Notes: generated by a model not told the origin, from the sequence alone. 20,455 nt of DNA from Stephanodiscus triporus (GCA_036939755.1 JALLAZ010000165.1:1-20455); one strand, 5' to 3'. Positions 15,901 through 18,832 are shown, counted from the first letter of the stretch. Numbers and translations: made by a program.

Positions 15901-18212
15901 AATCGTCGAATGGTGACGTGAATATCGTAGTCTTTGACGGCAGCAATGAAATGGATAGCCTGAACACGAAAGAGAGTGCAGCAAATCCTGGAGAGCTACC
16001 TGTGCACTATGGTAGCTCTGGCGTTTTAGATCCAGCGATTGATACTTTCAAGATCACGGGACTCATCACTGGAAAGGAATACTTTTTCTCCATCTCGGCA
16101 AGGAACAACTTGCATGGTTTTAGCATACAAGCACTGCCGACTCCCTTGTCTATCGTACCACCACTTCAAGCTCCAGGATTTGTTCGGCATGTCAGCCTAG
16201 ACGTGAACAACGGATACAGCGATAGTTTGGTTGTGAATTTCGACTCACCGGAGAGTAATGGTGGTACTGACATTTTGTTTTATCGAGTCGAGCTTGATCC
16301 CACTCCTTCTTTTGATAGCCCGATAGTTCAAGATTTTGACTGTCCTGGAAATAATAGACGAACTGAGTGGGAAATCAAGACAGTAGCTCACGGAAATAGT
16401 GTCATCAATGGCGGAAGCTTTCGCCTAGAGCTGGAGGTTGACGGCTCCACAAGCCTAACTGCGGAGATCCCGTATGATGCTGTTGCTCTGGCCAGTAACG
16501 AGACTGGGGTATACGAGGAGCTGGTTCCGAACATTTCAACGTCTAGCAACTCCAAGGCAATACGAACAATTCCACCGACTGATATCGAACATATTTTATT
16601 TCCAGGCGATAGGCTACGCTTTTCTGGTCAGAGTACGAAGTATATGTACTATGACGTCCAATCAGTAACAGGAACAGACGCAGTCCTTTCTGAGTCATTT
16701 ATTGGGGAAGCTGGAATCCAGGTATCTACTACTCGACATTATGGTGGACGTGGCAGTCCTCTCTCATCTCGAATCAATTGTCAGTACGACGAGAACCTCT
16801 GTCCCATGGCTTCTGAGTCGAAGAGTGGCAGTTTCCAAAGCAAATTGGAGGAAATCCATCTCGCCATCCAAAATGGAGTATTTGTAGATCGCGATGGCCC
16901 GACCATCCAAAATGGTTTCATCTGGAGGGTGACATTCTTGGATCATGCATATCGGCAAGGTAGTGATTATTCGCTACGGGTTCACAGCAACTCATTGACC
17001 ACTGTTGGCACACTGGGATCGGCCAGTGTGTCAGTCAGCTTGTTGAATAGCGGAAGGACTTTCACTTCGTGCTCTGGCCCTCTAGTTATGCCAAGTCTTG
17101 GTGGGCTGGTGAAAGGATTGGAATATCATGGCAGAGTCAGCGCGAGGAATAGTGAAGGGTATTCTCTCCCTGTAAAAGCTCCTGAGCCAGTAGCCCCGAT
17201 GGTTGTTCCTGGAGCGCCAACTGGCGTTTCTCTTGATGTAGTTTCTGCCACAAAGTTGCGAATAATTTTCGGCTCGCCCTCAGATAACGGTGGAGATACA
17301 ATCACACAATACTTGATTGAGTGGAGCACCACCAGTGATTTTGAAACTGTTCAATCGTCAACTCTTGACTACTTGGCTGGTGGAAGTCCTTTTTTCAAGA
17401 ATATTGAAGGTCTCATCACAGGGACTTACTATTATGTTCGAGTGAGGGCGAAGAATAGCCAAGGTTATGGCATAAGTCAGATGTCGACTCCAGCATCTCT
17501 TAACCCTCACCAAAAACCATCTCCTCCAACGAATGTCAAACTGGGTATCACAAGCGATACTTTGTTAACGATCGGCTGGAGCCATCCATTGTCAAATGGA
17601 GGTGACTCAATTTCGAAGTACCGCATCGAATGGGACACAAAGCCTAGCTTTGCGTCATCATCATATCCGCCGAATAAGGGATACGTTGATGTTGCATCAC
17701 ATGTAATGAGTCATACGATACAACTTCTATCTTCAAAACAGACATATTATGTAAGGGTATTCGCCATGAACACATCTGGGTCGAGTTCGCAACAATTGTC
17801 AACTCCCAGCTGGGCGATTCCTTCCATGCAAGTTCCTGGTAGGCCCCATTCCCTGCAGGCATCGCCTGGCATGTCTCAAGGCACCATTGATGTATCTTGG
17901 CAAAGGCCTAGGGTCCCTGCTCACTCAATTCCATGTTTCAATGACGGACCCACGGTCAAAGATTGCCCAACGCCATACCGCGGGAGTCTCCCAGCAAGTG
18001 ATGGAGGAGACGAGATTTCCGAGTACGAGCTTGAATTCAATGAACGGCCTGATTTCTTAGGGAGTGATGGTGGAAGACGAACTTACACTGGTACCCACGC
18101 TGTATTGAGCCATGTGTACAGTGGCAGGATGTATTTCATCCGTGTCCTAGCCAGAAACTCCATCGGGTCCGGAAAATATGGTGAGGTGGTTGCCGCACTG
18201 GGGGGGGTCTGA
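837..18212 (+). CDS. Giant secreted multi-FN3 protein (5,791 aa) with nested beta-repeat modules
   Basis: A single uninterrupted ORF encodes this protein. The start at 837 is the first in-frame ATG after an in-frame TGA at 816-818, has G at -3, and is followed directly by a signal peptide, so it is well supported. Domain order (residues, approximate): signal peptide 1-24; split FN3-1 40-366; split FN3-2 366-768; FN3-3 768-882; FN3-4 883-1009; split FN3-5 1010-3525, which carries an EVQ strand array and about 15 R repeats; fragmentary split FN3-6 3526-4518 with more EVQ strands and R repeats; FN3-7 and FN3-8 4518-4742; split FN3-9 4742-5111; split FN3-10 5112-5457; FN3-11 to FN3-13 5457-5791. 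I see no C-terminal membrane segment, GPI-type hydrophobic tail or catalytic domain, so the product is probably exported and soluble or matrix-associated. Adhesion or wall function is inference. The ORF ends in a run of eight G, but changing the run by one base would alter only the last 10-15 residues before another stop. Confidence 0.93.
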   Translation: MKSHCILFLLICHYLGPYLPSLAAELVSSNYHVGDLRLQYLPGDDGGEPITKYKIEWDASSKSSEPPFAPSSPYYGSAEVTNVREEQEIIVSCRNACSGTFLLSWGGRVAEEPLRIDATAEAMELVLSNLVEPFNLDKDGPSPVRVTRKANGFAFKWRVAFHGISGDIGLIQANGDLLIGSGAIIRVAEIVHGSSDLHPGAYTNEVQTVSIRKQSGFGCETLSGNFALSFEGKVTSFINVDASLEGFKDALESLATIHTVKVRTDHHNSNGAGDCASRSWIVTFTHLVHENRQGAGDIGLLQLASSSLSDSVVTQVNIFENIKGTNPRAFNIRGLQHGLTYHCRVSAYNSLGFGVSSSTVSATPKVQPYPPVSPIISIPNDENNSVNLGTSLSVSWRSVVDGNGGDPVKEYELEWYSHVGNLEVQKLTTSATDGITEVQSIRISANADGITGFFTLTFDGETTELIAHDADADGDESMEMKLERLSALGDVEVSREYSWASVPTVKFTLSSGSKVLLKAGGAGNLIEIFSVGDLVRVGEEVHVVSAVDASFLNTIDPYVGPPASAVNIHKWSFGYDWMVTFASHIGKQPLLKASPANNWAGTNPVIEVRRVREGLQPLSGTLRLGFEGERTLPIPFDAEASQMKQALESLSSIGEVNVTRYRNNNGHNYFITFVSELGNREQITVDDSHLMGPEARARVATLFDGTEPINYGSILIQHPSQKHSMSMQYQLNGLVNGVPYFVRIRGRNSRGFGYAAMASPSPMTPVKRPSSPTSIAMFSLSDSRIRVSWKAPLHNGGLPIAKYVVQWDTEANFPSAWVEGFFYEEFVDALVGDESDVVHCHTFTIEISSSDVPRYGRVLAFNGYRWSSSFGATVLTTKAAVGKPGPVRDFKAFPTSNIGFMLTWSHPSVKDGDGCNYAGDGGSSITHYLIEYDEESQFSTPSTSVVAPSTSTMLRVGGREVLSGSESPSLKAGGTYYARITPFNSIGPGKATTFHSPIGPLKNTEPSAPEAPNAFAVSASSIQVEWDTPPFDGGSVIQEYIVEYDTDSSFQSTPKNVSIPIISEVKALQVGSNESILNIHTIRATVAVTNEVQSILTEVEGVDEIQEISTTCDDVTAEVQMIITTAGDTNEEQTISLISDDVDEIQLIRLYGGNQVEVQSVQVSVPRVNEVQRFGVVISNINTDGDGVHSTACIGISVGDQCPDIENALAGSFTVSFDFDRCGYAIGGGVNYCQLALSDYDPGLGRVVCSPGLVNDPFSGGDHCVSEPVTHSLGSSEGDAGTLQHALNNLIDDNGISFMTSANVPGKKEAVSVIRTGRIKTKGSCTLNLIGSSPATCAGEYELLYEVTFDAVHSSGDVPPVTVVTSDFKLDTTSLSYGSALCPASHFVHGCEEPTGAALDSDHGSFYNGESGSIAIESTKGSQPTGMITFDYECESIVVRLPDSYSMIVSNDGMSASFDYADFVGNIAVDQHIRFSAGDGIDQYRKISNVDIATGSVTFETRAPVNGATYTDVEFGNYFSDWDESDGISGVSSQCQASRRHTTLPITLNTYDSAVSVSDWKGKIGALAVIDSSGIGVSRRLLPDLSVNIGLVWDITFHKQPGSVNEMICHSVSGINQCSVNTLQDSSILDGHFKLRTTWPHEFVSEMPQVFETGSIRWNSDVLTVKTKLEEITDANDDKVFGLVSVSRTPYVPPSHSRWSGGYLWKITFLSRGGNIPALAFDDSSLSGANPLLEVSDEDSGEFDLYQGVRNSASFGANDPRLARDGNQIHGSFALSWSGNAYHDPVVTANVFTVQTGGFSSDQYTALSAGSFKSLFENHVLSNSANQVEVVRSEQPTQWMGFSYTIIFLHENLGGDVPSLIYMLGSPLGGTNAYVSVDESVKGNELMGTFQLRFEGETTRPISHDATPQDIQHALNDLNSIAPSYVVVSGGEEPIRSGPSHGSGGMSTQVGGRIWFVTFASNVWRDPTVDHDHSFVPGNWVGPRASFSDTWSSGFSKAWGKNVGNVPMMSCLRSGLSTTNGALPDGGCSVSELIAGTDPLGGAFKICLDSASFPNGIMSVDADACTEFIAHNAVGSAEESGGDGSSVEEKLEQLENIGDVQVTRSAVNPRNGGYTWKVRFLRDADGPCEQKDFRHLCNSPGNVQKLCGADGATPCDTASLKGTCLKPISCNKLTVLDAFDNVNGVRFPGGNEKQAIFVKDGEYRGWEDGSVVNSPTIVKEYKLIIDGVATGCINHNAHADEMKSSIQSILDISIGGSVRVDRTRSEHLAENGFVYYLTFYDTGNMASLGVSAHGVCSNEFDAGQSVTISSIKDGALHPANCEDCVDGIVQRGDFTTFEVAGEDIGGALVWNAEPSSIKAHLEQSLAFLVKVTRTVLDKYGTIEWKVTFTKSEGSTPPGSGDVPPIIVAQNPDTSGRSAHVVVHEITKGSDGLAGTFDLDYQSSGGPRTFSFDESPQRMMRKLEEMSTIGSVFVTKECYPSCSSGGWGGTPVIPGTIGGHEWKIFFLKNPGSNNGFTFPPGSGSVYPPAIDHTLLFGKDATVVMKAPFEGSASVTGSFSLVINGERTELIPYNIDSSALEFTINDLNSVGDVSVESGIQTAEIITGITASVSTDGIFASLTGGDLRKHLAPGDRFRIGGSSDVIDGAEMVGSASLSSMSPMLSNVQLDTRTHLNVDETVRIAADSYLIVKNGVEVQQIAVHRSRSLLGVGKNDFYRLKVTIQDVVEMTPCLTFDASALQVETALNALSILLNRGGVFVTKTDNTSGFVGDAHFYKVYFSGGQLVGDVEEMVAEQCETGVPAEVDSTNSHVHIRTLIQGGKTEHQRITLASDSGETNDTPAFRLTISDLNARSWHTPCFSWGVPSLDIAKIINIDSFSSSSLSVDSVTHLGSNQYEIEMTSFIEGVVLVGDYVNPGKRCPGRVLSIKDDGKSAVIQTSECITESGDDLYVGSDVTIVDSLVDNGASVSELTVITVFSDAEITDFAEGLYRIKVHFEGVSKTTSCLTYSASEKEVQREIGSLFDYNRDGLIDSSDGDHITVTRKGDGSSSSGFGYAYELLSSGSRTSRGSSAVLGSNSPKFSVIDIGANGGCSDYGVEEAIVSNTASTTDGSNTISLGTNAFMTITAGARLRASSALIPSKIYTVDHSDGKSLVLTENFEGSTTAGTTTLHLIGGGSPQFNVNIAREGVDEYVYDVFFTGSHWTNAPEITVNTFGDGLCSASNTDIINGMNRGIGIKTIVDGGGTVGSESRYVLDRVVRRGVSGLQDVYVVPPVFSVSSDTSELQRIIVMDDDNLSIWGSGQPSFKLSFQGEYTRCLSYNALDVEVEDALNSLNSMCPGLEPCVTATRREDSVLAPNGHVYTIHFDSSSVARKDIGDPGADGLEADVSNSDCSAFDSSGGERIVIDVISQGKSSADFSIHQVPFGGSPVGRWLGESSTGIPIYRVSGTFWLVRFEESLGKVDLMLDSSTLSPNAYSSVEPNFFDGVNPDRVIIPNLSTGIPHFARSYTRTHLGFSPPSDIVTAIPSDKPEKMRTVSSGHALKRYEVQSLVIAASHQKEVQAVKTSAIVIPEVQEITLVGTEDSEMNTYFFSLRHPEIQVVAWSAGSPVTAGSFFLKLRHVDRINSHVSGSIVYKEMKTPCISFDATADDVERAMSTDAVLNGLGANSVRITRSGNRSFSSNYGYSYKIHFVGGDVRGNLLELTSDLTLTGMDSSGGDSCDAFAAPTNDASLKIWTENDSQALGTDTPRAEVIIDANVAIVDGKFQLSVTHFGEQLTTECIPWDGTAEEVESALEKLDNVDHVRVEKAGDGVLSSGGARIFVDSPSFQFTGGSSFVTSTSDDLSGVLFEGDIIKLSAQADADTFYKIISLVDGTILLDKPFVGDTSISSSVTRFFGSRYIIYFDGNAMHLDESDSSGFMPLQDSNFIVAEPNSCKPLQAYNNNVLMDVREIPGAIANVRASFKYDGGHSLPGGPTSVSSLKISKILTSSLPMTVSEEAHVTQSLETSENGLTFTITYGDDDGNVPLLVCNQSPSLTSLVSCDTITVMDGNEIGGSFYLDSSDPIPYNASPSEIEAALSGVSGIGRVEVTRSQPDGQAGYTWLVTFLDDGGDVADLHASNSLTGKGAKISVTEFIKGNEIGGSFKLSYGDETTETVPFDVDEQTLRSKLEALNEIEHVDVNTDGHIDPQLGRSFTVTFLDQDTGDAPLLMPDATKLTGLGGVISVSEAIKGSFAANDALYMSFELPRSCSTSDVRRPYCGDPITEAVIEFSSRIEFTATSTFYHQYFPDYSTQIIRTSYVGESPLRQLSGYFNVAYDGSLSAPINVHATADNVRDILEDLPGIDTVGVERQFASQVVYGVCIDAQIGYSLIKCSKACSPCGFGAEGIKANQLIRVGEVWYRVSSAYDGVQESFEIATVADSSINVPYVGDTDLDEWDLFVWTGGYEWLVSFYSVIGAAKPLTAPVHHMLPHQAAVEIATQDCNACIIVDNLSPDTQYYVRARTKNRRGWSVYSDIISETPKGIPSSPTNIDVNAVSGECLEVEFDPPVYGEPLISFVVQWDYSELFTHADDDSSASCTSHRYGSCDLGVGGSPPIKHEICGLLESEEYFVRVAAMNSVLTQDNTNWSGMASTVPVDQVPDPPVSLNVEVLGYDGVQISFDWPKRNGGKEISQFVVTYDTTEDFSSANQMVISPTLPRKIPNNGDKCVFDFVPTNPPLNVGFTYFIKMNAVNSVGTGIASAILSVMPSGPPFPPSAAVLTTLQYSELPVTEASVSWASVPTVSNGGYPIDGYFVEWWSRDKLPEIQVVRLHYTSPLSRSTFTLSFSPSPTVKKETSNLPWNASAGLLRREILNLGWDQDDDLVLISDVKVARSSLANGYQWSITFGDNPDRTLNDGDQVSLFGSVQENGDSGSPTVTVSTFRDGRRSGGFNEIQYLQVLGTGTLSGYYRLKFSGSKWTSLIPIHASAAYIENALLQLSTVSTIEVVQNDSVDQLRVGTDGDLVHHYEIHFTSHLGNVDALVIDATHVESSNGDVNIVVFDGSNEMDSLNTKESAANPGELPVHYGSSGVLDPAIDTFKITGLITGKEYFFSISARNNLHGFSIQALPTPLSIVPPLQAPGFVRHVSLDVNNGYSDSLVVNFDSPESNGGTDILFYRVELDPTPSFDSPIVQDFDCPGNNRRTEWEIKTVAHGNSVINGGSFRLELEVDGSTSLTAEIPYDAVALASNETGVYEELVPNISTSSNSKAIRTIPPTDIEHILFPGDRLRFSGQSTKYMYYDVQSVTGTDAVLSESFIGEAGIQVSTTRHYGGRGSPLSSRINCQYDENLCPMASESKSGSFQSKLEEIHLAIQNGVFVDRDGPTIQNGFIWRVTFLDHAYRQGSDYSLRVHSNSLTTVGTLGSASVSVSLLNSGRTFTSCSGPLVMPSLGGLVKGLEYHGRVSARNSEGYSLPVKAPEPVAPMVVPGAPTGVSLDVVSATKLRIIFGSPSDNGGDTITQYLIEWSTTSDFETVQSSTLDYLAGGSPFFKNIEGLITGTYYYVRVRAKNSQGYGISQMSTPASLNPHQKPSPPTNVKLGITSDTLLTIGWSHPLSNGGDSISKYRIEWDTKPSFASSSYPPNKGYVDVASHVMSHTIQLLSSKQTYYVRVFAMNTSGSSSQQLSTPSWAIPSMQVPGRPHSLQASPGMSQGTIDVSWQRPRVPAHSIPCFNDGPTVKDCPTPYRGSLPASDGGDEISEYELEFNERPDFLGSDGGRRTYTGTHAVLSHVYSGRMYFIRVLARNSIGSGKYGEVVAALGGV
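954..1935 (+). other. FN3-1, split by two R repeats
   Basis: The N-terminal half is short and lies almost directly after the signal peptide. It has D-G-G-E-P-I-T-K-Y-K-I-E-W-D at residues 45-58 (strand C region), with little room for a full strand A. Two R units follow: about 1088-1428 (E-E-Q-E-I strand, then S-G-T-F-L-L-S-W, V-R-V-T-R, W-R-V-A-F and G-D-I-G-L) and about 1443-1818 (N-E-V-Q-T-V strand, S-G-N-F-A-L-S-F, A-L-E-S-L, W-I-V-T-F, G-D-I-G-L-L). The FN3 fold then resumes at about 1819 with F-N-I-R-G-L-Q-H-G-L-T-Y and R-V-S-A-Y-N-S-L-G-F-G (strands E, F, G). The run of eight G at 1150-1157 lies within an intact frame. Confidence 0.75.
1936..3138 (+). other. FN3-2, split by two R repeats, one carrying a GD module
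   Basis: The N-terminal half ends in G-G-D-P-V-K-E-Y-E-L-E-W at about 2049-2084. The insertion opens with two EVQ strands (L-E-V-Q-K-L, T-E-V-Q-S-I) and R unit 3 (F-F-T-L-T-F-D-G-E-T-T, L-S-A-L-G-D-V-E-V-S-R). That unit is itself interrupted by a small GD module (about 2320-2550) before Y-D-W-M-V-T-F completes it. R unit 4 (2680-2958) follows: S-G-T-L-R-L-G-F-E-G, A-L-E-S-L-S-S-I-G-E-V-N-V-T-R, Y-F-I-T-F. The FN3 resumes with Y-Q-L-N-G-L-V-N-G-V-P-Y-F-V-R-I and N-S-R-G-F-G. Confidence 0.75.
2398..2515 (+). repeat. GD module, copy 1, inside R unit 3
   Basis: A compact beta-rich segment reads F-S-V-G-D-L-V-R-V-G-E-E-V-H-V-V-S-A-V-D and ends in P-Y-V-G. It lies between the V-E-V-S-R strand and the Y-D-W-M-V-T-F strand of one R unit. 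The order 'G-D-x-x-R, then x-V-x-S-V, then a hydrophobic strand, then [FYV]-V-G' recurs in seven further places in the protein. Confidence 0.6.
3139..3861 (+). other. FN3-3 and FN3-4, contiguous
   Basis: Both domains are uninterrupted. FN3-3 shows S-S-P-T-S-I (strand A), I-R-V-S-W-K-A-P (B) and N-G-G-L-P-I-A-K-Y-V-V-Q-W-D (C), but its strand F/G region (Y-G-R-V-L-A-F-N-G-Y-R-W) is diverged. FN3-4 shows P-G-P-V-R-D-F, G-D-G-G-S-S-I-T-H-Y-L-I-E-Y-D, and T-Y-Y-A-R-I-T-P-F-N-S-I-G-P-G. They serve as internal controls for what an unsplit FN3 looks like in this protein, at about 115-127 residues each. Confidence 0.8.
4024..4362 (+). repeat. EVQ strand array I
   Basis: The array is a series of short beta-strand repeats with a period of 13-14 residues, each carrying E-[VIE]-Q-x-[IV] or a close variant: E-V-K-A-L, N-E-V-Q-S-I, D-E-I-Q-E-I, A-E-V-Q-M-I, N-E-E-Q-T-I, D-E-I-Q-L-I, V-E-V-Q-S-V and N-E-V-Q-R-F. 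Linkers are Asp/Thr/Val-rich. It lies immediately after the first half of FN3-5, where other split FN3 domains carry only one or two such strands. It probably arose by tandem duplication of the first strand of an R unit. Confidence 0.8.
4452..11280 (+). repeat. R-repeat block A (about 15 diverged units)
   Basis: Approximate units: 4452-5098 (expanded, Cys-rich); 5099-5730 (contains a GD-like segment, V-D-Q-H-I-R-F, near 5238-5356); 5728-6080; 6081-6485; 6486-6954; 6955-7464 (Cys-rich); 7468-7779; 7780-8120; 8121-8481; 8482-8640 (followed by a GD module with P-G-D-R-F-R-I-G near 8719-8860); 8911-9290 (opened by V-E-V-Q-Q-I); 9291-10130 (with GD-like segment near 9540-9660 and a calcium-loop motif); 10137-10560 (GD-like segment near 10200-10320); 10561-11050; and a short terminal half unit 11050-11280. 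Recurrent signals are G-[ST]-F-x-L-x-F or variants, L-x-x-[IV]-G-x-V-x-V-T-R, W-x-V-T-F and G-D-V-P. Boundaries are by eye and several units are strongly diverged or expanded. Confidence 0.65.
9897..9932 (+). other. EF-hand/dockerin-like calcium loop
   Basis: Residues 3021-3032 read D-Y-N-R-D-G-L-I-D-S-S-D. Acidic or amide residues at positions 1, 3, 5, 9 and 12, Gly at 6 and Ile at 8 match the 12-residue EF-hand type calcium loop. It sits in an R unit just before the T-V-T-R strand. A second, incomplete version (D-V-N-T-D-G-H-I-D, no acidic residue at position 12) lies in the R unit near 13357. Whether flanking helices exist cannot be seen. Confidence 0.5.
11457..11640 (+). repeat. EVQ strand array II
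   Basis: Four strands occur: Y-E-V-Q-S-L, K-E-V-Q-A-V and P-E-V-Q-E-I spaced 13 residues apart, then P-E-I-Q-V-V after a longer linker. The position is equivalent to array I, between the remnant of an FN3 first half and a long R block. Confidence 0.75.
12364..12483 (+). repeat. GD module, copy 6
   Basis: The sequence L-F-E-G-D-I-I-K-L-S is followed by F-Y-K-I-I-S-L-V-D-G-T-I-L-L-D and K-P-F-V-G-D. It interrupts an R unit between its V-R-V-E strand and its Y-I-I-Y-F strand, the same site as copy 1. It is one of the clearest copies and was used to define the signature. Confidence 0.65.
12972..13514 (+). repeat. Two adjacent, closely matched R units
   Basis: Units of 87 and 94 residues sit back to back and both begin N-E-I-G-G-S-F-[YK]-L. 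Each has a P-[YF] segment, an A-L core, a V-x-V strand, a W-L-V-T-F or F-T-V-T-F strand, G-D-[VA], an L-T-G turn and a final I-K-G. Similarity persists at the DNA level at their starts (AACGAAAT then GG), which suggests they are among the least diverged duplicates in the gene. They define the R consensus best. Confidence 0.8.
13980..14117 (+). repeat. GD module, copy 7, Cys-flanked
   Basis: The core is I-K-A-N-Q-L-I-R-V-G-E-V-W-Y-R-V-S-S-A, ending V-P-Y-V-G-D. It lies between the V-G-V-E-R strand and the Y-E-W-L-V-S-F strand of an R unit. Just upstream is a Cys-rich stretch (C-S-K-A-C-S-P-C-G near 13938-13964) not present in the other copies, which may add disulfides. Confidence 0.6.
14388..15060 (+). 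other. FN3-7 and FN3-8, contiguous
   Basis: FN3-7 has S-S-P-T-N-I, L-E-V-E-F-D-P-P and F-V-V-Q-W-D, then E-Y-F-V-R-V-A-A-M-N. FN3-8 has D-P-P-V-S-L, V-Q-I-S-F-D-W-P, N-G-G-K-E-I-S-Q-F-V-V-T-Y-D and T-Y-F-I-K-M-N-A-V-N-S-V-G-T-G. Both are unsplit and close to normal FN3 length. Confidence 0.85.
15061..16167 (+). other. FN3-9, split by two R repeats
   Basis: The first half ends N-G-G-Y-P-I-D-G-Y-F-V-E-W-W near 15210. P-E-I-Q-V-V opens the insertion, followed by R units at about 15228-15600 (F-T-L-S-F, V-K-V-A-R, Y-Q-W-S-I-T-F) and 15610-15950 (N-E-I-Q-Y-L, S-G-Y-Y-R-L-K-F, A-L-L-Q-L, Y-E-I-H-F). The FN3 resumes near 16044 with T-F-K-I-T-G-L-I-T-G-K-E-Y-F-F-S-I-S-A-R. At about 370 residues in total it is one of the simplest examples of the split arrangement. 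Confidence 0.75.
16168..17205 (+). other. FN3-10, split by an R repeat that contains a GD module
   Basis: The first half runs to Y-R-V-E-L-D near 16298. The R unit starts N-G-G-S-F-R-L-E-L near 16408. It is interrupted after I-P-Y-D-A by a GD module (16596-16716: L-F-P-G-D-R-L-R-F-S-G, Y-Y-D-V-Q-S-V, S-F-I-G-E) and then completed by F-I-W-R-V-T-F-L. This insertion point differs from copies 1, 6 and 7, which sit later in the R unit. The FN3 closes with G-L-E-Y-H-G-R-V-S-A-R-N-S-E-G-Y-S. Confidence 0.7.
17206..18209 (+). other. FN3-11, FN3-12 and FN3-13, contiguous C-terminus
   Basis: Three ordinary tandem FN3 domains of about 104, 104 and 126 residues. Each starts P-x-[AP]-P-x-x-[VL], [SP]-P-P-T or close, has [ND]-G-G-D-x-I-[TS]-x-Y-x-[IL]-E-[WF], and ends Y-[YF]-[VI]-R-V-x-A-[KMR]-N. 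FN3-13 carries a longer B-C loop (about 17926-17998) with two Cys. The protein stops in the last strand of FN3-13 with no anchor sequence. Confidence 0.85.
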
Positions 18213-18470
18213 TGCTGTCGAATTGGCTCCTTAACCGTGATTCGTAGTGGAAGCTATATTTTTATTTGCCTTTTCTACGTAAGAACTCAATAATTATTGG
18301 TCGCTGAACCTCTGACATAAAGATGTACTCATTCATTTCCTACATAGAAATCGATAATTCTACACACTCGCCAAAAATTGAAGGGTACGACACCAAAAAT
18401 AATTCTCTCTCCGGTTTCAGAACATTACATTACAACTTTTAAGAAATTAGGTAACATTATTAATACTACC
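18213..18470. other. 3' flank of the giant gene, AT-rich
   Basis: About 260 bases of AT-rich sequence lie between the giant gene's stop and the transposon end. No gene or RNA is recognised. It should contain the 3' UTR and poly(A) site of the giant gene, but no polyadenylation signal can be assigned with confidence. Confidence 0.5.
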
Positions 18471-18472
18471 TA

Positions 18473-18510
18473 CTCCTCTGTCTCACAATTATTCGTATTT
18501 TGGCCGTTTT
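18473..18510 (+). repeat. 5' terminal inverted repeat of the mariner element (one arm seen)
   Basis: The arm starts CTCCTCTGTCTCACAATTAT and continues TCGTATTTTGGCC. From memory, plant Stowaway and mariner-like ends start with CTCCCTCCGTC-type sequence after TA, so the match is close but not exact. The partner arm lies outside the window, so the inner boundary is only estimated. Confidence 0.65.
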
Positions 18511-18555
18511 TGGCTTGGATTAAGGGCTGTGTTAATTTTCATGAGATGGTCCAAG

Positions 18556-18565
18556 TATATAAAAT
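18556..18565 (+). promoter_or_regulatory. Candidate TATA box for the transposase
   Basis: TATATAAAAT lies 85 bases inside the element and 268 bases upstream of the transposase ATG. It is the best TATA-like match in the 5' noncoding part. The surroundings are AT-rich, so a chance match is possible. Confidence 0.3.
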
Positions 18566-18593
18566 ACGCTAAATTTTACGCTGAATCGAATTG

Positions 18594-18650
18594 TAGTGGG
18601 GGGTTTTTATTGAAAACGATTGCATCGCCTTCAAATTTAATTCCCCCCTA
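18594..18650. repeat. Imperfect inverted repeat with G6/C6 core
   Basis: Two 21-base arms (18594-18614 and 18630-18650) pair at roughly two thirds of positions, including TAG/CTA ends, a six-G run against a six-C run (offset by a base), and TTGAA/TTCAA at the inner ends. It may be a hairpin in the 5' noncoding part of the transposon or chance in low-complexity sequence. Confidence 0.35.
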
Positions 18651-18740
18651 ATAATTTCTCATTGTGTACAATAGAGTACTGTAGCTACCGTAGCCCAGGT
18701 TGTCAAAAAAAATGGCGCGGCTAGGTGAAACAATGACAAT

Positions 18741-18767
18741 TACGTATCGTACGTACTCTACGTACTG
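18741..18767 (+). repeat. Three tandem 9-bp repeats with TACGTA core
   Basis: TACGTATCG, TACGTACTC and TACGTACTG are exactly adjacent, each opening with the palindrome TACGTA. They lie 66 bases before the transposase start. Subterminal repeats often bind transposase in mariner-like elements, but no such role is shown here. Confidence 0.75.
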
Positions 18768-18832
18768 TAAGGTAGCACGAAAATCTCGCAATATCGGCAT
18801 CTATCTGCATCTACAAAAAATTGTCCAGCACG

